DNA of 64,000 nt from Xanthomonas sp. (GTDB taxonomy: Bacteria; Pseudomonadota; Gammaproteobacteria; Xanthomonadales; Xanthomonadaceae). The translations under genes and the position numbers were made by a program. The notes under the pieces were generated by a model, which searched no databases, was not told the DNA's origin, and was given only the letters and a program-made list of their open reading frames with translations. Location of the stretch: positions 1 to 64,000 of the forward strand of contig NZ_JAFIWC010000002.1 in the NCBI RefSeq assembly GCF_017163755.1, read 5' to 3'. The number at the start of each line of letters is the position of its first letter. Position 1 is the stretch's first letter. Positions 58,191 through 64,000 of this stretch are shown piece by piece.

Positions 58191-58469
58191 GGTTCGATCA
58201 CTGTTCGCGCTCCTACGACCGTGCCTTCAACGCCATCTTCCACCGCAGCGATTTCTCACTCTTGTAGAAGCGACTCTGCCTAGCCCCGGGCCATTCGTCG
58301 CGACAAGCGAAGCCGCGCAACTCCCCGGTGCCGCACACCAACCGCGCCAAGCCCCCTCCCACCACCATCGCCACCCTTGCCGCTTGCGTCGCCCGCCCAG
58401 CCCTCTATCCTTGCGGATCGTTCGCGGCGCCGGCGCACCGGCCGACCGCCCCTCCAGCAAGGACCGCCG

Positions 58470-59033
58470 ATGCCGCCACCGCCCCTGCCCGTCGCCCGCA
58501 GTTCGATGATCACGTCGATGGCGAAGATCTCGCTGCTGGTCGGCGCGGCATGGCTGCTGTACGCGCTGGGCCAGGCCGGGCTGGTGGCGCTGCTGCCCGA
58601 CGGGACGATCGAGCGGACCCTGCTGCGCATCGGCGTGCTGCTGCCGCCGCTGCTGCAATGGTGCGTGGACCACCTGCTCGCGCTGTCGGTGCTGTCGGCG
58701 GTGCTGGCGCTGCTGTTCTGCGTCGTCGCCTGGGGACTGCTGCAGCGTCGCGAATGGGCGCGACTGGGTTTCGTGGCCTTCCTGGTCGTCACCGGCCTGG
58801 GCAACTTCGCCAGCCTGCCGTTGCTGTGGCAGTTCTTCGAGACGATGAACGGGCTGCTGCCCGAGGCCATCCGGCAGACCGCCGAAGGCGCGCAGCTGCA
58901 GGCCGAACTGCAGATGGGGCGCGTGGTCAGCCTGGCCACCGGCGCGGCCACCGCACTGGTCTTCGCCGCCTTGCACGGCTGGATCGTGTACCAGCTGTAC
59001 CGGCCGGCGATCCGCGCCGAGTTCCGCGCCTGA
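58470..59033 (+). CDS. Membrane protein of unknown function
   Basis: The 187-residue protein has four hydrophobic helices (about residues 18-40, 63-87, 97-122 and 152-174) and no recognised domain. A GGA lies 7 bases before ATG 58470. It precedes the cysteine-rich secreted protein gene by 43 bp, so they may be cotranscribed. The frame is open to 58377, through REP-derived sequence. Confidence 0.65.
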   Translation: MPPPPLPVARSSMITSMAKISLLVGAAWLLYALGQAGLVALLPDGTIERTLLRIGVLLPPLLQWCVDHLLALSVLSAVLALLFCVVAWGLLQRREWARLGFVAFLVVTGLGNFASLPLLWQFFETMNGLLPEAIRQTAEGAQLQAELQMGRVVSLATGAATALVFAALHGWIVYQLYRPAIRAEFRA

Positions 59034-59076
59034 CCTTCTCCCCCGGCGCGTCGCGCCAGCCGACAAAGGATTCTCG

Positions 59077-61377
<2,301 letters not shown>

Positions 61378-61390
61378 CGTGGCGGTGGCC

Positions 61391-62140
61391 GTACCCTCAC
61401 CCCAACCCCTCTCCCGGTGGGAGAGGGGCTAAGGCAGGCTGCGGCTTCTCCCTTCTCCCACCGGAGAAGGTGGCCCGAAGGGCCGGATGAGGGTGCGGGC
61501 GAAGCCTGGTGCACCTAGTCCGGCTGGGCGCTGGCCGCCGTACCCTCACCCCAACCCCTCTCCCGGTGGGAGAGGGGCTAAGGCAGGCTGCGGCCTCTTC
61601 CTTCTCCCCGGCGGGAGAAGGTGGCCCGAAGGGCCGGATGAGGGTGCGGGCGGAGCCTGGTGCACCTAGTCCGGCTGGGGCCTGGCCGCCGTACCCTCAC
61701 CCCAACCCCTCTCCCGGTGGGAGAGGGACTAAAGCGGGCTGCGGCTTCTCCCTTCTCCCACCGGGAGAAGGTGGCCCGAAGGGCCGGATGGGGGTGCGGG
61801 CGAAGCCTGGTGCACCTAGTCCGGCTGGGGCCTGGCCGCCGGACCCTCACCCCAACCCCTCTCCCGGTGGGAGAGGGGCTAAAGCGGGCCGCGGCTTCTC
61901 CCTTCTCCCACCGGGAGAAGGTGGCCCGAAGGGCCGGATGAGGGTGCGGGCGGAGCCTGGTGCACCTAGTCCGGCTGGGCGCTGGCCGCCGTACCCTCAC
62001 CCCAACCCTCTCCCGGTGGGAGAGGGGCTAAAGCGGGCTGCGGCTGCTCCCTTCTCCCACCGGGAGAAGGTGGCCCGCAGGGCCGGATGAGGGTACGGGC
62101 GGAGCCTCGCGCATCCGGCCGACCCGGCGGCTGGTCCCGT
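61391..62140. repeat. Five tandem copies of a ~150-bp hairpin-rich repeat
   Basis: Units start with GTACCCTCACCCCAACCCC (GGACC in copy four) at about 61391, 61540, 61691, 61841 and 61991. Each carries a CCCTCTCCC/GGGAGAGGG hairpin, a CTTCTCCCACCGGGAGAAG hairpin and a GGCCCGAAGGGCC palindrome. The 150-bp period keeps reading frames open on both strands, but they show no gene features. It fills the gap between the DUF2164 and YetF-like genes. Confidence 0.92.
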
Positions 62141-62161
62141 GCCGCCCATTGCCTCCCCCGC

Positions 62162-62641
62162 TCAGCCGTCCCTGCTGGTCGAGATGGTGATGTGGCCGTT
62201 GGTCTCCAGCAGCGCCAGGCGCACGTTGTCGATGCCGGGGCAGCCCTGCTGGCGCATCGCGGCCTCGAAGTCGGCGCGGCTGACCAGCTCGCGGCGGAGC
62301 ACGTCGCGGAACACGTGGCCATCGCGCGCCAGCACGATCGGCTCGCCCTCGATCAGGCGCTCCAGGCGCTCGCTGCGCGAGGTCAGCAGGCCGACGGCGA
62401 AGTTCAGCGCGATCAGCGTGGCCGCCAGCAGCAGGCCGCCGCCCAGCGAGGTGTCCTCGCCGAGCAGCGCGTTCTGCACCGCGTTGCCGAGCAGCACGAT
62501 CAGCAGCATGTCGAACGGCGTCAGCTGGCCCATCGCGCGCTTGCCCGAGACCCGCACCATCGTCAGCACCATCACGTACACCACCACCGCGCGCAGGACG
62601 AACTCCCACCACGGCATCGACAGATGGAACAGGTCGGACAT
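62162..62641 (-). CDS. YetF/DUF421-family membrane protein
   Basis: The 159-residue protein has three N-terminal membrane helices (VLRAVVVYVMVLTMVRV, TPFDMLLIVLLGNAVQ, LLLAATLIALNFAVGLLTSR). A small cytoplasmic domain follows with GEPIVLARDGHVFRDVLRRELVSRADFEAAMRQQG, typical of DUF421. The role is not established. ATG 62641 (MSDLFHL) starts the family; the frame opens at 62740. The repeat array ends about 20 bp after its stop. Confidence 0.88.
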   Translation of the reverse strand: MSDLFHLSMPWWEFVLRAVVVYVMVLTMVRVSGKRAMGQLTPFDMLLIVLLGNAVQNALLGEDTSLGGGLLLAATLIALNFAVGLLTSRSERLERLIEGEPIVLARDGHVFRDVLRRELVSRADFEAAMRQQGCPGIDNVRLALLETNGHITISTSRDG

Positions 62642-62784
62642 GTCCTGCACTCGTTTAGTTTGGTGAATCGGCGCACTGTAATGCGTCGCCGCAGCGTCCG
62701 CGCATCGACGTTGCGTCTGCGTTGGGGTGGAACGCCGCATCCGGGAATGGCGGCGTGCATGCGGCCGTATGTTTCAGGCGCGGA

Positions 62785-62913
62785 AAATAAAAAGCCCCGC
62801 GGACCAGGGGGAGGTCGGCGGGGCCAGGGAACGGAGACTTGGGGAGGAGTCGCCGTTCCTAGATCTACTCCAGGGGATGGGAGGAGATCCGCGACAGGTA
62901 TTGCGCCTGTCGC
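62785..62913 (-). ncRNA. sX13: sX13-type small regulatory RNA
   Basis: The minus strand folds into successive stem-loops: GCGACAGG/CCTGTCGC (62891-62913), a GATCT/AGATC stem (62861-62889), GGAACGG/CCGTTCC (62828-62859) and a terminator GCCCCGC/GCGGGGC (62794-62824) followed by TTTTT. Their loops are C-rich (CTCCCATCCCC, ACTCCTCCCC, CCTCCCCC). These features and the place downstream of polA match sX13, the Hfq-independent Xanthomonas RNA whose C-rich loops pair with G-rich ribosome binding sites to control virulence genes. The 5' end is uncertain; CATATAG near 62917-62923 may be the -10 box. Confidence 0.75.
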
Positions 62914-63440
62914 GAGCTATATGACCACTTCCCACCTTGCTAGTTCGTGAAGATTTCGGTTAAAAATTTGTCGGATTAAGGACGGATTCATTCCCGAAAC
63001 TCGATGCAACGCAAGGTTCCAAAAATCAGTGCTTTATTGCTGGCTTTTCTGTGCACCGAACAACGATTTATCGGGATCCGCCGCAGCAACGTCCAGTGAC
63101 CGGCCTATCCATTGGCGATGCGCTCGCGGGATGTAGCGCACTTTTCGTCTGAAACGATTCGCCGCTGACGCCCGGCGCCGTGTTCGCGCTTCGCATCCTG
63201 CCACGCCAGCATGAATGGATTAACGCTCGGCCTCTCATCGGGATGAACGCGCCTAGCGATCCAGCCGAACGTTGCAGTTCAGCTCGACACGGACCTCCCG
63301 CTTGGCGCTCCGCCAGCCACGCGCGCTCCTGAGCGAGCCAGCAGGAGATCGCGTGCACGCCTGCACGCACTAGAGCCTAGAACGGCAAGGGAACCAGCGC
63401 TTCCCCATTCCCATTCCCGGCGTCCCATTCCCACTCCGGG
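62914..63440. other. Unusually AT-rich gap between the sX13-like gene and polA
   Basis: About 62940-63070 is much more AT-rich than the rest of the window (for example TTAAAAATTTGTCGGATTAAGG) and probably includes the sX13 promoter. Frames of up to 100 codons (63068-63370, minus) have no homology features that I recognise. A short ATTCCCATTCCC repeat lies before the polA stop. Confidence 0.45.
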
Positions 63441-64000
63441 CTAATGCGCCTCGTCCCAGTTGTCGCCGACGCCGCTGTCCACCACCAGCGGCACCTTCAG
63501 TTCGGCGGCGCCGGCCATCAGCCGGGTCACCTCGGGCAGCAGCGTGTCGACGAAGTCGGCGTCGGCCTCGAACACCAGTTCGTCGTGCACCTGCAGGATC
63601 ATCAGCGCGCGCGCGCGGTGCGGCTCCAGCCAGGCGTCCACGGTGACCATCGCGCGCTTGATGATGTCCGCGGCGGTGCCCTGCATCGGCGCGTTGATCG
63701 CCGCGCGCTCGGCGCCGGCGCGCAGCCCTTGCTGCTTGGCGTTGATGTCGTTCAGGTACAGCCGGCGGCCGAACAGGGTTTCCACGTAGCCCTGGGTGCG
63801 CGCCTGCTCGCGCATGCGCTCCATGAAGTCGCGCACGCCCGGGTAGCGGCTGAAGTACAGCGCCACGTAGTCCTGCGCCTCGCCGCGGCCGATGCCCAGG
63901 TTGCGGGCCAGGCCGAACGCGCTCATGCCGTACATCAGGCCGAAGTTGATCGCCTTGGCGGCCCGGCGCTCGTTCGGCGTGACCTCCTCCAGCTTGCGCC
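63441..64000 (-). CDS. polA: DNA polymerase I, C-terminal part (runs off the window)
   Basis: The last 185 or so codons of the polymerase domain are present and continue beyond position 64000. They include the end of the O-helix region ([21 protein letters not shown]), [35 protein letters not shown] and the palm motif [10 protein letters not shown] with its catalytic Asp. This is family A DNA polymerase, used in repair and Okazaki fragment processing. The stop is at 63441. Confidence 0.95.
   Translation of the reverse strand, partial: RKLEEVTPNERRAAKAINFGLMYGMSAFGLARNLGIGRGEAQDYVALYFSRYPGVRDFMERMREQARTQGYVETLFGRRLYLNDINAKQQGLRAGAERAAINAPMQGTAADIIKRAMVTVDAWLEPHRARALMILQVHDELVFEADADFVDTLLPEVTRLMAGAAELKVPLVVDSGVGDNWDEAH

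Noticed and set aside
61509-62090. Repetitive 193-codon frame in the 150-bp array
   Set aside because: It is a by-product of the 150-bp repeat period; the same array is open on the other strand, and no start context was seen.
61391-62140. CRISPR array
   Set aside because: The units are whole-length tandem copies of about 150 bp with no unique spacers of uniform length, and no cas genes are present.
63068-63370. A 100-codon minus-strand frame between the sX13-like RNA and polA
   Set aside because: No ribosome binding site, no recognised domain and atypical composition; treated as non-coding.

Overview
The window is a high-GC chromosome segment of a Xanthomonas species. This rests on a nearly complete xanthomonadin (brominated aryl-polyene pigment) gene cluster with xanB2-, xanC- and xanA2-like genes, an sX13-type small RNA downstream of polA, many palindromic REP elements starting with the tetranucleotide GTAG, and the protein families throughout. 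The very high GC (by eye close to 70 percent) fits the early-branching clade (X. sacchari / X. translucens type) better than X. campestris, but species cannot be fixed from the window alone. No plasmid, phage or ICE functions were found; the accessory character comes from repeats, one MITE-like element and a few orphan genes.

Layout. 1-3.5 kb: hairpin repeats, a MerC-domain membrane gene behind a consensus-like Zur box, a secreted endonuclease/phosphatase-family protein and a membrane cytochrome c5. 3.8-10.7 kb: a MITE abutting a TetR regulator, then leucine catabolism genes (isovaleryl-CoA dehydrogenase and both methylcrotonyl-CoA carboxylase subunits), with about 1 kb of inverted-repeat DNA between the two carboxylase genes. 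11-20 kb: mostly small poorly known genes (DUF6065, GNAT, cold-shock/excalibur protein, ChrA, a secreted CxxCH protein, SHOCT, Sel1 repeats). 20.4-33.6 kb: a protein-acetyltransferase-like fusion, a CPA2 antiporter, zwf with a GH15 glycosidase, and a large ankyrin protein coupled to a YcgL protein.

33.7-52.5 kb is the xanthomonadin cluster. XanB2 makes 3-hydroxybenzoate from chorismate and the XanA2-like ligase loads it on the XanC carrier protein. The ketosynthase pair, ketoreductase and two hotdog dehydratases extend the polyene. Glycosyl- and acyltransferases build the lipid-like end, LolA-like and MMPL proteins are candidates for transport, and two flavin halogenase-like enzymes are candidates for bromination. 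A TPR gene and an Imm26-like gene sit inside the cluster, and the MMPL gene has a partial tandem duplication of its 5' end.

52.6-64 kb: cydAB, an S9 peptidase, two hypothetical genes, hemF with a DUF2164 gene, a five-copy 150-bp repeat array, a YetF/DUF421 protein, the sX13-like RNA and the 3' part of polA. Coordinates of starts are chosen from ribosome binding sites, overlaps and family lengths; those that are uncertain are marked.
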